Assembly: GCA_003640385.1 (NCBI GenBank) | Contig: RCAB01000357.1 | Span: 1 to 64,000 of the forward strand | From: Setaria digitata | Taxonomy: Eukaryota; Nematoda; Chromadorea; Rhabditida; Setariidae | DNA: 64,000 bases | Reading direction: 5' to 3' | Translations under genes and position numbers: made by a program | Shown here: piece after piece, positions 1 through 12,473 of the stretch | How the letters are laid out: the number at the start of each line of letters is the position of its first letter | Position numbering within the stretch: position 1 is the first letter of the stretch | The notes under the pieces: model-generated | Seen by the model: the letters and a program-made list of their open reading frames with translations, nothing else | Told to the model about the DNA's origin: nothing | Databases searched by the model: none

Positions 1-651
1 ATCCTTTTATTAAATACTGATATTGAATTTTTATTTAAAAATATATTTTCGTCTTAGTAATTAGAGAGGAAGATAGAAAAATATGAAGACCTATATTCGT
101 TCAAGAACAAACATTAATTCATAAATTTTCCATCGAATTTAAATGCAAAATTTACATGAGACATTAAAAGAAAAAAGAAAAATCGTTTGATTATTTAAAC
201 TGTTCGATTGAAATTGCTGAAAAATGATGGTTTACATAACATTTTATATTTTTTTCGTTAATTTATCACTTATTTTTGTTAATAAGGTAACGAATGAAAG
301 GAATAATTTTTGATTTTACTTCAGAACTCGATTTATTTATTTATTTTTCTGATAAGACCCAATTTAAGAAATTCCTTTATTTTAAGGATAGAATTTATTC
401 ATTAAAATTTAAGCTATAATTTTAGTTACAAAAAGTTGCTATTTTTTAATTTGGTTTTTGGCTTTTTTTTTTCAACAATTAAAATTCCATCTCTAAATTA
501 AACGAATTAATCAGTTATCTAATTAAAATATCATCTAATTGTTCTCTTCCCAAGAAAAAATTATTTTTCACTCAAATTCATTCCGGAAAATGAAAATTGA
601 AATGAAACGAATGGGAATATTTCCCTTTTTTTTCCTCCTTTGTTTCTGTAG
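1..651. other. Probable intron of the EVI5-like gene
   Basis: AT-rich sequence with stops in all frames and no exon-like stretch. It ends in a good acceptor (TTTCTGTAG at 643-651) just before the QVIPKN reading frame. I read it as the intron upstream of the last TBC-domain exon; the rest of the TBC domain must lie before position 1. Confidence 0.6.
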
Positions 652-3600
652 GCAAGTTATTCCGAAGAATCAGTTTTTGTTATTGCAATTAGTTAAACTT
701 AATGAGGACAGGATGAAAGAAAAGAAGTTATTGGAGGAAAAGAACGAAGCTAGAAAATTTTTTTTCTTTTCGAATGCTGCGTTGAATCCTCCTGAATCAT
801 ACTCAGTCCTACTGAATCCCTGCTTAAACACGTGACAGCTTAATGTTAATTATCTATCTCAGAATATAAGAAATTAATAACTCAACCTGTAAATGACTGC
901 TTTCTAACCCCTGTGATTTAACAGTGAAGTAATTTTTTTTTTTTTTGAAATAATCGTTTTACAGGATTGTTACAATCAGTGGTAAATATGATATCAAAAA
1001 TTGAAAAATGATACTTTCTTTGTGATTTGCTCACTCAGTTTCTTGTAATATAACAATGAATTAATTATTTTCTTTAATAATTACTTTTTTTCAAACAAAA
1101 TTTTTAAGCGATATATATATATATATCTGTCGCTTAAGAATTTTTGATATTATATATAATATCAAATTGTAAAAATTGATATTTGTTTTGTTATTTAATT
1201 ACTCAACTACTTTTCCATTTGCAGCTCATTTTTCTTTTAAAAAATTAATTTATTCCCATTTTTTTTTTTTTTTTTTAAATATAATAATTCATTTGCGAAA
1301 ACTATGAAATAATTTTAAATGCATTGTAATTAGAAGAAAGAGTTAGCGCTGATGTAAACGGTTGTTCTGTTTCATTTTTTTTCCACCAAAAAATTAAAAT
1401 TATTTTTAAGCAGCTTTTTTTTGAATTGTATATATTACGCAGTCATTTTTCTCTTTTACCCTCCCTTATTTTCTGTTTAAAAAAAAGGCTAAAATGTCAA
1501 TATTAATCTAAATAAAATGTCAATATTAATTTTAATTAAATTAAGTGATTCATCATATTTCTAGGATTTTTCTCCTGAAATTCTAACTAATAAGGAAAGC
1601 ACTTTAATATAAAATCATTTTTACTCTCTTCATTTCCTTTTTACTTCTTCTCTATTAAAACAGAACAGAAGAAAGGGAAAAAGAAAAAGTCAAAATACTA
1701 ATTATTTTGAACAATTCAGGAAAAGGAAAGAAGAAATAAGACATTCTTTTTCTGTAGCCTACTAATATTAATTACTCCTAAGGGTCCCTTAAAATTGCTA
1801 AATCGAAAGTTCTTATTTTATGAGAGATGAAAATAATCGCTGATTATCAAGTATGCTTTTTTTCTTCTTGAAAAAAAAAAAAAAAATTACCTGCTAAAAT
1901 TTTAAAAATTGATATAGATGTAAAAAAAAAATGCCAATTTTTGAATGTTTCACATGAATTTTCATCAAATTATTAAAACAGAATGATAAGATAATATCGA
2001 AAGAGAAAAACTTTTATCACTAAAGCATTTTTTTTTTTCTAAATTTCTGTGAATTTTGAATAAATATGAAAGAAAATTTCAGCGATTACGAACCGAAAAT
2101 CGTTTGCTAAGACAAAGAATTGATTACTTGGAGCAAGAAAGTTCAGCATTAGCTGATCGTCTAATTAAAGGTCAGGTAAATCTGGCCCAAGAAGCGGAGA
2201 ATTGCATGAGCATTTCGCACGAGTTGCTCAAACTTCGTGACATCAATTCAGATGCTCATCGACGACTTGAAGAAGCATATGATACGATTCGAGACTTAAG
2301 TTGCAAAGTTTGTTCATTGTTCATAATTGTTTTAAAACTTTAATTTTTGATCATTAATTGATCACTAATGATTCAAGTTTTAATTTTGATTTGTATTCAT
2401 TTTAACGTTTAAATTTCGATATTTTTTTCTTTTAATCACTTTTAGTATTAAATGATACTAAAAAATCTTTGCTAAATGATCCTAAAATCTGAAGCAAAAA
2501 ATGATAGAGCTTTGAGATTAGAAATGATGAAAATCTGAGTTTATTAATTCTTGAAAAAAAAAAAACTTGCTTCTTTTTTATGAAGTAACATACTTCACTT
2601 CATTTGGTAAATTTTAAAAATTTTCCTTTTGTCTTTCTTTTTCTCGTTTTAACGATAAAAAACGAAAAAAATCAATGAGCCAAAAATTCAGAAGAAAATT
2701 TATAAAGAACTGAAAATAGACTAAGCTTAGATTTGTTCTATTCTATTTTTCCCAAGATCATTTATTATTTTTCACACATTCTCATAAGAAGAAAAAAAAA
2801 AGTTTTCCTTCTGAAAAAGAAATAATTCATTCCTTTTTTTTTTTTTTTTAAGACAGAAAAGCTAAGGAAGGCAAAAGGAAAAGTTAATAATTTGATCTTT
2901 TAATGATAAAATTTTTTATTTCGGTAGTATAATAAATAACTTTATTAATATACAATTTACGGAGTCTGTAAATAAAAGTAGTAATTTTGTCACTTAGGAT
3001 TGATACTGCTTTGCTAGAAGTGAAGTGAGTTTCTGATGAAGTGTGATTTTGAAATCTTTACGTAAGCTATCCGATGAAGTATGACTTCGAAATCTTTACG
3101 TGGAATATGTGATGAACCGTCATTCTAAAATATTTATATGAGATATCTGATAAGGCGTGATTCTGATATCTTTCCATGAAGCATCTGACCAAACGTGATT
3201 CTGAGAGCTCTACATGGAATATCTGATGAAACGCGATTCTGAAATTCTTATGTGAAGAATATCCTATGAAGCATGCTTCTGAAATCATAGTATAAAGTAT
3301 CTGATGAAGTGTGATTTTGAAATGTTTACATGAGTTATTGTGATTCTGAAATCTTTACGTGAACATTCCACGAAGCAGGACTCGGTAATATTCTTCCTTT
3401 GTTCATATTCTGAATTCTGCTTATCGTTTAGTTTTATTTCCTCTGTTAGCTGAATGCTTGATTTTACTTCAGTTTTTTTTTTTATCAATCCAATCTTCTA
3501 GAGAATTAGTCAACAATTATGAAAGCTTCTAGTACTCTTGATCAGCACTTAAAATTATTCTCTAATCTAAAAGATGGATTTAATTGGTTCACCTGTAAGT

Positions 3601-6600
3601 AATATAATTTCAGAAGAATGAAGAATTAACGGAATGTGCTACTCAGGTAGATGATACATCAATGATTGAGCACATTCATGCGTTGCAACAAGAAATTATC
3701 GAGACACGTGCACGTGAAGCCGATAATGAAATTACCATCAAAGATCTGAAAGCTCGAATTCAGGTAGCGCAAATATTACAAAACAAGATTCTTGAACGTC
3801 CATCAACCGTCTAGTTTCACTGAACAGAAGTTAGTATCGAACTGTTGCTTCCTGAATCTTTCGTAGCGTCACTTATTAGTGATTATGTTTGATATTCCTT
3901 CTATACATCATATACTATAGTTATTTTATACACTTTATAATATGTTCATCCTTTATAGTTAGCATGCCTATTCACCTCTGTCCTTTATCCTTTAGACATG
4001 CATTAAGTGCTTAACTTTCGTTTTTTTTTTTTTTTTTTTTTAATCCTTTAAATTAATATATCATGAAATTTTTAAGATTTATCTGCCATCTAAATTCAGG
4101 AGCTAGAATTAGCAAATAAGAGGTTACGTGAACGTCCACCTGATGACGGCGTTGCTGGATTACAAGAAGAATTAATCTCTGTAAAAATGCGTGAAGCTGA
4201 AGCTTCTTTATCACTCAAAGAAATGAGGCAACGACTTGCTGAATTAGAGCAACATTGGACGGTAAATTTGTACTATTATATCAAGTTATTATATCACAAG
4301 TAATAATCGGACAGTTCGGTCAACAAAGCGACTGTCATTCGGTTCAAAATTAATTCCACTTTTGCTTCTGAATTTTCGCATTTGTTTTTGAACATTTGCA
4401 CTTATTTTCTTCTCTGCCAGTGTTTACTTATTTGATTAGTTCGTTGTGAACATTTTTTTCTTCCTCTTTTTTTTTGAGAAATAATTTACAGAAATACGTA
4501 AGTAGTCGCGTGTTAGAAAATGACACGTCAAAGACGTGTCTAGAACGTCGGGCGACACTATCACACGTGCAGTTGAATAATGCTAGCGCTAGCGAATCGC
4601 AAGGTATATTCCTCACAGTAAAATAATTATTAATTAAATCATGCTTAATTTGATTGCAGCTTTTTTTTTTCCAAATTTCATTTGATGGAATGTGAAAATT
4701 CGATAATTGTTACATGCACTCAGATTAGTTATAATGACATTTTCCTTTCTCTTCTCACTTTTACATTTCGAATGAAATTTGAAAAAATTTTTTTTCGTTT
4801 TTTCTTTTTGTTAATATATATTTTTAAACAACTATTACTGCCACCGTAACAATCATTTTTAATTTAGGTGTCATATCAAATGAAAAGCAACAGTCCTCAA
4901 CAATGACAGGTAGCAGTAGTGTGCCACAAAGTGCTCGACAACGTTTAGCCAAATTAACGGCAACTTTAATTGGTACAATTAATACGGACACATCAGATGC
5001 TACCAGTCCTTCAGATTTCTCCGGTCCTTTTTTCTTTCCTTTTTCAACAGGCTATAATTTATCCGTTTCTTTTTTCTTTTATCACATTAATTTTTAACTT
5101 TACTTTTATTATTGAAGTTGTCAAAAAAATGATAAGACTTTTTGAAGTATTATCAGTTTCTCTGTTCCAGTTGGTATTATTAATAGTAGTGACATCTTCT
5201 AGGTTGCATAACTATAAAAGAACTTGAGGATCAGCTGATGGGTGTAAGAATTCGAGAAGCAGATACTGTTGCTGAGCTAAAAGAAATGCGTCAAAAAGTG
5301 ATGGAACTGGAAACGCAGGTGGAGAATTCATTCATGTTCCATTTTTATGATGAAAATTTAATTAACATTTGCAAAAGAAATGGGAGGAGGGGATAAAATA
5401 AGATTAGGCCAGTATCGCTTAGCTAGCTTATCAGTTCATTATGGCTCAGCTGCAAAGCGAGACAATTGCATTGCCTAAAATAGACTCATAATACGCACTA
5501 GTCTATATTTTCATTTAATTTGATCCGTCTATTGCAGGTCACTAGTTTGAAATTCATCAACGTCTGGTCTTAATACTGTTTTGAAGTAAAATTTAATTAT
5601 ACTGAGAGCGTTAATCTCTTCCAGATGAATTTAGTATTAGTATCTGAAGAATATTACTTATCTTCTTGTGAAATTTGCATATTCAAATTAAAATAACTCG
5701 TTTAAAATCTTTACAAAGGGAAGAGAAATGTATTTGCTCAATTTTAATTTCAATTTTTGATAACAATTTTTGGAATAAATAAATTGACAATTTTTTATAA
5801 GAAATTAAACTGAATTTGTTTTTTTTGTACAACAAAAATTATTTTAATGCATTGCAGTAATTAGGCTATTTAATGATGATTTAATTATTTAATAATGAAT
5901 ATTTTTGCTAATAAATAATAAAAAAAAAAAAAATAGGGGAAATTATTCATTTAATCACTATTCTTGTAGAATCATGTTTGTACAAATCAACTTAAACGGC
6001 AAGATGAAGAAATGAAACGATTACGAGAAGAAAAAGGGAACATTTTACAGGTTTGCTGTCATTACGCTTTGTTATCATAATCGTGAATATTACCTTTAAT
6101 AAATCCGTGTGTTAATTTTATTCTTATTCATCACAGCTAAATCATTTGGTTAATTAATGTAACCTAATTTTAAATTGATCATTTTCATTATTCTTTTTTT
6201 TTCAATTTCTTTTTTGGTATCACTTTTTCTTACTATTTTCATTTTAGCGTCAGAAAGAACTCTCGGACCAAATTAAGGAAGAACGTCGTAAAGCGGTTGA
6301 AGTTGAGAGTGAACTGAAAGAGCGGTCAGTGATGGAACGATTGAAATATAGTGAAGCAATGCAGCATATTGCTGATCTAAAGCAAACTATCACTCATCTT
6401 GAGCTTAAAGTATAATCTTCATTAAAATTTTAATATTCACTAATTAATTTATGAATGGCGGTATTAAGTTATGTGGTCGGGTATGGATGCAATTTATGTG
6501 ATAATACAGGAAGAAGTGATAATGCAAGAAGAAATGATAATATAGGAAGAAATGGTAATACCAGAAGAAATGATAATATAAGAAGTGATAATACTTCACT

Positions 6601-7506
6601 TAGTTCTATCATACGAATTTTTTTTATCTGTTACTTTAAGGTTTAATTTTTAAAAAGTTTTAGAAAGCCGAAAAATGGACACATACACAGTTACGAGGAA
6701 GTTCGGTATGTGACATGGATGATGATTCTTCGGTTTGTTATTTCATTTTTTGACATCTAAAAGGAAAAAAGGAAATAGTTAGCACTTATCATTTTTTACT
6801 TTATCCTTTAAAAAAATTAGTTTTTTTTTTTTTTTCGTCATATCTTTTCATTAATCTTGCTTCCTTTAAATTGTAAACATCGATTAGTCTTCATTGAATA
6901 TATTAGATATTTAATTTCTTTTCACGTTGAATTACTGAACGATAATTCATTAATGAATGATCATTTTAATAAATAATTTGCACATTTCGTTAGGTTTTCC
7001 TATAAATAATATATCCATTTTCATTTTCTTTTCTTTTCATCAAACTGATCTGTTTTTTTTTCTTCCTTTCATAAAATAACTGATAACTAACTGTATGTTG
7101 TAAATGATGAATTAGAGGAAAATTGCAATGAATATTTCACTAAAAAATGCTTCATTCAGAAACTCAAAACGAAATAACAAAATTAGAAATGGAAAAAAAA
7201 AACTCGAAAAAAATTATTGTGAAATATTAAATAAGTATTGAAACAAAAGAAAGAAAAAAATTACCATTGCAGACGGGTGCAGTTGGATCACATATTAGCG
7301 GTGATGCGGTATCAATTAACAGTGAAGAATTGTCAGCATTAATTGCTGATATGCAAGTTCGAGTGCCGGAATTTACCGATGAAGCAGTTTTACTTGTCAA
7401 GGAAAATGGAATTCCAATTTCCAGTAAAGATCGTTTACGGAAGGCGCTAGAAGAAGATGGCAATGATACGACGGATAGTGGCTTTCAAGCTAGCGATGCT
7501 TCATAA
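652..7506 (+). CDS. EVI5: EVI5-like RabGAP, C-terminal coiled-coil half (5' partial, spliced)
   Basis: Rab GTPase-activating protein of the EVI5 family, whose N-terminal TBC domain acts on Rab GTPases in endosomal recycling; that domain would lie upstream of this window. Exons placed by reading frame and GT/AG sites: 2083-2307, 3614-3763, 4100-4261, 4492-4603, 4868-5023, 5203-5318, 5970-6050, 6248-6409, 6664-6732 (alternative in-frame donor after 6705) and 7273-7506 with TAA. All junction phases agree and give about 488 residues. The protein is almost entirely coiled coil. Family hallmarks seen are RLRTENRLLRQRI, LADRLIKGQ, two REAE/READ-type repeats followed by LKEMRQ, and LEQHW. An acidic, serine-rich tail ends the protein. 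A further exon from 652 (QVIPKNQF, like the end of the EVI5 TBC domain) is likely, but its donor is unresolved. A tiny exon at about 1334-1353 could supply the residues just before RLRTEN. The family call is from remembered homologues, not a search. Confidence 0.86.
1095..1169. repeat. Two adjacent palindromes in an EVI5 intron
   Basis: A (TA)n core is flanked by inverted arms (TTAAGCGA on the left, TCGCTTAA on the right, pairing onward into T- and A-rich ends). It is followed at once by a perfect 22-base palindrome centred on TATATA, with TTGATATT at one end and AATATCAA at the other. Both could fold as hairpins. No transposon ends or flanking duplication were recognised. Confidence 0.7.
3030..3365. 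repeat. Degenerate 38-bp minisatellite, about nine copies
   Basis: Copies of a unit centred on TGATGAAGTGTGATTCTGAA start at 3034, 3072, 3110, 3148, 3186, 3224, 3264 and 3302, with a shortened copy near 3332. The spacing is 38 bases except for one 40-base step. The array lies inside the EVI5 intron 2308-3613. The unit length is not a multiple of three, and open frames across it on the minus strand are chance. Confidence 0.85.
6506..6600. repeat. 18-bp tandem repeat in an EVI5 intron
   Basis: Four to five imperfect copies of a unit like GAAGAAATGATAATATAG lie in the intron 6410-6663. Because 18 is a multiple of three the array is open in one frame as six-residue repeats rich in R, N and D. 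It has no splice sites in phase with the neighbouring exons, so I treat it as intronic. Confidence 0.75.
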
Positions 7507-7692
7507 ATTCATCTTTTTAATTAGTTATTTATCATTAAATTTTTATCCGAATGAAAACAAAAACTTTTTTCTTTCTCATATCATTAGCATTTTTAATTAA
7601 TTCATTGATTTATTCATTGGATGGGAACTTTGTTTGATGATTCTTTTTCCCTCATTGCTATTTTATTATTTCTTTTTTCACTGAAAGAGATA

Positions 7693-7698
7693 AATAAA
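7693..7698 (+). terminator. AATAAA polyadenylation signal of the EVI5-like gene
   Basis: First canonical AATAAA downstream of the TAA at 7504-7506, about 190 bases into the 3' UTR and followed by an A-rich stretch. Confidence 0.6.
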
Positions 7699-10600
7699 GG
7701 AAAAAAAAAAAGAAGCAACAATGAAAGTTTTTTCTTGTCCTTTTTCAGTTTTGGGTAAATTTAATTGAATTTCTTTAATTTTACCATCTCAGTCTATCGC
7801 TTTCTGTTCTTATTTTTTATTTTTATTTTTTTTCTTTGGAATATAGTATAACAATTTATAGAATGAATAACATTTCTTTTAAGGGTTTTTATTTTTTTTC
7901 GTCGACTGCTTTCTTTTTCCATCATTTCACTTTTTTTTTTTTCTTTCATTTATCAAATTAATGCTGAAAATTCTCTTTCCTTTCTTTTTTTTTTTTTTTT
8001 TTTTTTTGTAAATCTAAATCTAATTAAGATGCTCATTTGTTAAGCAAATGAATGCTTGTTCTTTTTTGTCCCTTCTCGCTTCTCAGAAATAAAAATACAA
8101 AGAAATGAAATTTATAGTTAGTTTTATCAAAGCTTTTCTGTGATATATATTTATAGTTAAAACTTGAAAAAAATTGTACATATTGTATTCTCTTGTATTT
8201 CTTTGTTTCATTCACTTCCACTTTCAATTCATCTTTTTATTTTTCTTCCATTTTTCAGTTTCTTACTTTATGTCTTTTCCACCTAAACCTTTTTTTTTTT
8301 TTGTTGTTGAATTTAGATTTTGTAATTTTAGACTTTTCAATTAATTCCCCCACAAAGGCTTCATTTGTTAATTTATGCCAATTTATCTTTCTGCAAAATG
8401 TGACATATTTCATTTCTACACCAAATATTTTTCATAAATTTCCAGCATAGATATGGAAAATTTTAGATTCTAGAGAATTCCGCATATTTAAGTCATAATT
8501 TCGAAATAGGATTTCCTTATCTTAACATTATAACAATGGTTATCATTTTGCCTCCTATTTCTCATTCTCAAAATTTTGTTTCTTTATCATTATCATTTAC
8601 AATCGCTTATCATTCTTTTCGCAATCTGTTAGACAGTGAAATGATATTTGCTTCATTTTCTAATTGCCTTTTAAAATTTCAAATTATTCGCCTTACTGTG
8701 CTTGCTATTTCATTTCATGCATCTGTAACTATTCTCTGCTCACTATTCTTGTTAATAATTGTTTGACAAATTTAATAGTTCTTAAAAAAATTTTTCCGAA
8801 AATTCCACCCATATAATTTTCTTTTTCCTTTTGAAATAATTTGCTATTTCGTTTAAAGATTTATAAATGCTTTTTCCATTCCTTTTTTTTTTTTTTTTTG
8901 ATTGAAAGTACAAAATTTGCATTGAAAAAAAATTTTGCTAGCCAATATTGATTTATTATCAGAAGTCAGATTGCTTTCTTATCATGTAACATTTTCGCTT
9001 ATTTGTTTTTTTTTTTCCTTGGAAATTTCTATAATTTAAAAGTATGATAATAATCTTTTTCCTTCTTTGTTTGGTGATTAATTGATTAATTTTGCTTGGT
9101 ATTTCAGAAATGAATCATTAAATGACATGAAGCGAAATGTTGAAATGCCAAAAAGTAGAAAATTCCAACAAACATTCTTCTGTTTTCCTTCCCAGAATCC
9201 AGAATGAATGCATTTTCACTTTTTCTTTCCTTTTTTTTTTTTTTTTTTTAATTTAATTCATTTCAAAGCACATTCTTTTTTCAATGCTGTTAATTTATTG
9301 TGCAGCAAAATGAAAAAGAAAGTTGTTAAAATTAATTTATCATGTAAATTTATTTTTATTTTAGGAAAATTTGCTATTAAAATCACAAGAAAAGGATATA
9401 CATAATTTCTCTCTGCTTTTCTTTCTTTTTTTCTTTTGTTGCTGCTTTATTTGCTAATATATTCCTTGTATAAACGATAAGCATTAATTAACTCATTAAG
9501 TGAGTCGTCTGTTTTTTCTTTTTTTTTTTCTTCATTTGTTCGTTTTTTTTTTTTTTTGTTTCACTTATGGGTATTAAATAATAAAACATTTAAACATTTT
9601 GTATTTGTATGAAGATGCATGAAAGAAGTAAAAGTAATAGAAAGTAAAAATAGAAATGTTAAATTAATGAAAATTTTACTCATATTATTCGTAGAACTAT
9701 TATAAATTTAAATGTGTTGAAATTTAATCTTTCGAACTTAATTAATGAGAGTTCCTTCGTGCAATTATCACTACCACTAAAATGGTTTCTTGAATAAGAT
9801 ACAATGAACCAACATCAGAACTGATGCCTATCAAAGACATGCTTTTTTTTTTTCTTTAGAGTGATAAAGTGATGATATCAATTACAATTATCATATCCCT
9901 ATTTGATTCGCTCAATTTAACTGTCAGGATCAAAAAGCAAATATTTTTGCAATAATTTGGATTTTTACAAAAAACCAAATTTTTGGGGAAAAGTTTTTTT
10001 TTTTTGAATAGATTTTCAAAGAATGACGGGTGAATGAATTTTATTCAAAATAGTAGATGAAAATGCAGCAATTAATTTTTTGAAATTTAAAATTTTTGCC
10101 AATAAACCTGCTTTTTTTCATAAAATGTCACCATAAAACTGAAAAAGGTGTGCAAAATTACTGAACTATTTTTGACAGAAAATTGACAAGAAAATTTAAC
10201 AGCAAATGGTAACATTTAAACTTCTATTTTTCTTTTAAACTACTAAATTTTCCAATTTCACAAATATCGATTGGTTCAAATTAATATCAAATAATCGAAG
10301 AATAGCACATTTGCTTGCACTCTTTGAAATTTGCCCGAACTATGTTTATACATTATTACATAAAAAGAGCAATTAAATTTTTTTTTTTTTTTAATGCAAA
10401 TTAAAAAGATGGCGGGAGCTTAAATAAGTGTTGTACTATTGCTGAAGATAACTGAGCAATTAAGGGAGTTTTATTTTTCTGCTTTAAATTAACTTAATTA
10501 CAATGCCCAATTGTCGCCCTGTAATAGACACATACCAGTTTAATTAAGCAATTTCGTAAAATCAAACAAGGTGAAAATTGTGAGAAAATACAATAGGATA

Positions 10601-11053
10601 ACTTCGTTAGTAATTTCCTCAAATAATTAAATTACAAAAAAATAAATCATCATGGTTTTTCAATATTTGCCTGAAATGCAAAGCAGTTTCCTAAAATTAA
10701 ATAGAAGAGGGAATTTTAGCAAAAAACATAACAATATATAATTTCCGGGTAATTCCAAAAATAAATTGAATTATTGAAAAATATGTTATTACTATAGTTT
10801 TCAAATAATTCCTCGAAAATCATTTTTTTCATGTACTTTTGTTTCAAGTTACCATTTTAATTGAATTATATAAAAATACATCATTAAAATTGAATTTTTA
10901 ACTAATTTCAAACAAGTGCAAATTGCTTCCTTCAATGCTTTTTGATATTTTCCATTATTCGAAGTATTTCCTCAATAATCCTAACCAAAATTACTTATAC
11001 TAAATTACTCATATAAATCAAAATTACTTATATAAAACAATCAAAATTACTAT

Positions 11054-11072
11054 GCATCTGCTTCGCAGATGC
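11054..11072. repeat. GC-rich perfect hairpin
   Basis: GCATCTGC and GCAGATGC form a perfect 8-base-pair stem around a TTC loop in otherwise AT-rich DNA. Two bases downstream is the ATG of a short chance-like frame. No function can be assigned. Confidence 0.6.
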
Positions 11073-11258
11073 GATGAAAAAGAAAAAGTTTTCACCTCAC
11101 ACCATAATTAAATTAGTTATTTATTTGTTTACCTTTTTCATTGCCACCACATGCATAATTATTTCCTTCTCAAAAGTTTTTTTGTTTTCTCGCTTCAATT
11201 TTTATCTTTTTCATTTCGAATTTATATTTTTGATGTTCTTTTTGATACAGTTTGTGAT

Positions 11259-11322
11259 GGGACACCAATTTGGACGTATTGTTTTTACTGATGAATTATA
11301 TCGTTTTCTTCTTCTTCTTCTG
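11259..11322 (+). other. Candidate orphan first exon
   Basis: Begins at ATG after TTTTTGATACAG (a possible cis or trans acceptor) and reads MGHQFGRIVFTDELYRF before a CTT-repeat and the strong donor GTAAGTTT. It is exon-like in composition. Its exit phase does not fit the first placed RhoGEF exon directly, so it would need an intermediate exon or belong to something else. Family not recognised. Confidence 0.3.
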
Positions 11323-12038
11323 TAAGTTTGTTCCCTCAATTTTTTTTCTTTTTTTTTTTTTAACTTTTTAATCATTAATAAAGAAAAGAAAAGGGAGATA
11401 ATTTTGTTTTATTCACTACATCACGCAAAATGCTTCGTTTTTTTTCAGATGAAAAAATTTAATAAAAATTTATTTTTGATTTTAAGCGAAAATTTCGTCT
11501 TTTTAATTGGCTTATTTCTTTACATCAGCACTAACATTTGCATTTCTTAGCTTACGTCCATCGTCAATTAAAATCAGTTCCTTTTATTATCTCATTAATA
11601 TCAGTAATTATTTACTAGCTAAGATGAAGAATTATTTCGCACCAATTGCTATCATTTTTAGGACAAAAATTCGTTTCTTAGCAGCCACCCTTCAAAATAT
11701 TTCAATTTCAAAGCTTCCACGAATCAAATTCTTTTAGTTTGAAAGTTAGCAGCATGAAAATGTTTCGATAATTATTATCTAAACAATTAATAGTTCTAAT
11801 TAAAAAGAAAAACAATCAGTAAAAATGTTTACACTCTTCAAAAATATTTAACCTTGTTTTTTTTTTAGAAAAATAAATTTTAAAACAGTTTAAGGAACCA
11901 TAAAAGGAAAAAAAATTTTTGATAAAAACTATTTAAATTTATGAAACTAAAAAATAATTTAAAAGGGCAAATGGAAAATTATAAACTGTAACATTTCTCA
12001 TACTTAGAATCGAAATTGATCATCTTTTTCCACTGCAA

Positions 12039-12263
12039 TTTTCCATTTATACAGATAGCATTTTACTAGCATTATTTAGCATAGGCTAAGGTGAGACTAG
12101 AAATCATCTAATTAATTAATATTATTTATTTTTACTGACGAAATATATTANTTTTCCATTTATACAGATAGCATTTTACTAGCATTATTTAGCACAGGCT
12201 AAGGTGAGGCTAGAAATCATCTAATTAATTAATATTATTTATTTTTACTGACGAAATATATTA
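12039..12263. repeat. Single-N join between two near-identical 112-bp copies
   Basis: 12039-12150 and 12152-12263 are the same sequence apart from two substitutions, separated only by N at 12151. This looks like two unmerged contig ends or haplotypes rather than a true tandem duplication. Confidence 0.85.
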
Positions 12264-12422
12264 ATTATTTCGAAATAATTTGAAACATGAAAGCTATTTT
12301 TGCTCTTATGGGCAATAAGCTCAACCCTCCGTATTTTGCTATTAATAAATTTATATTTAATAATCTAAAATGATAAATAATTTTTCCCATTTCCCTTTAT
12401 TCATCCACCTATCAATCGCAAT

Positions 12423-12473
12423 ATCTCTCTCTCCCCCCCTCTCTCTCTCTTTCCTTCTCTCTCTCTCTCTCTC
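12423..12473. repeat. CT microsatellite
   Basis: Imperfect (CT)n tract interrupted by a C-run and TTCC. Similar pyrimidine tracts occur at 13722-13761, 34731-34799, 46117-46180, 52576-52627, 53249-53300 and 63291-63312; a GA tract lies at 24780-24823. Confidence 0.9.
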
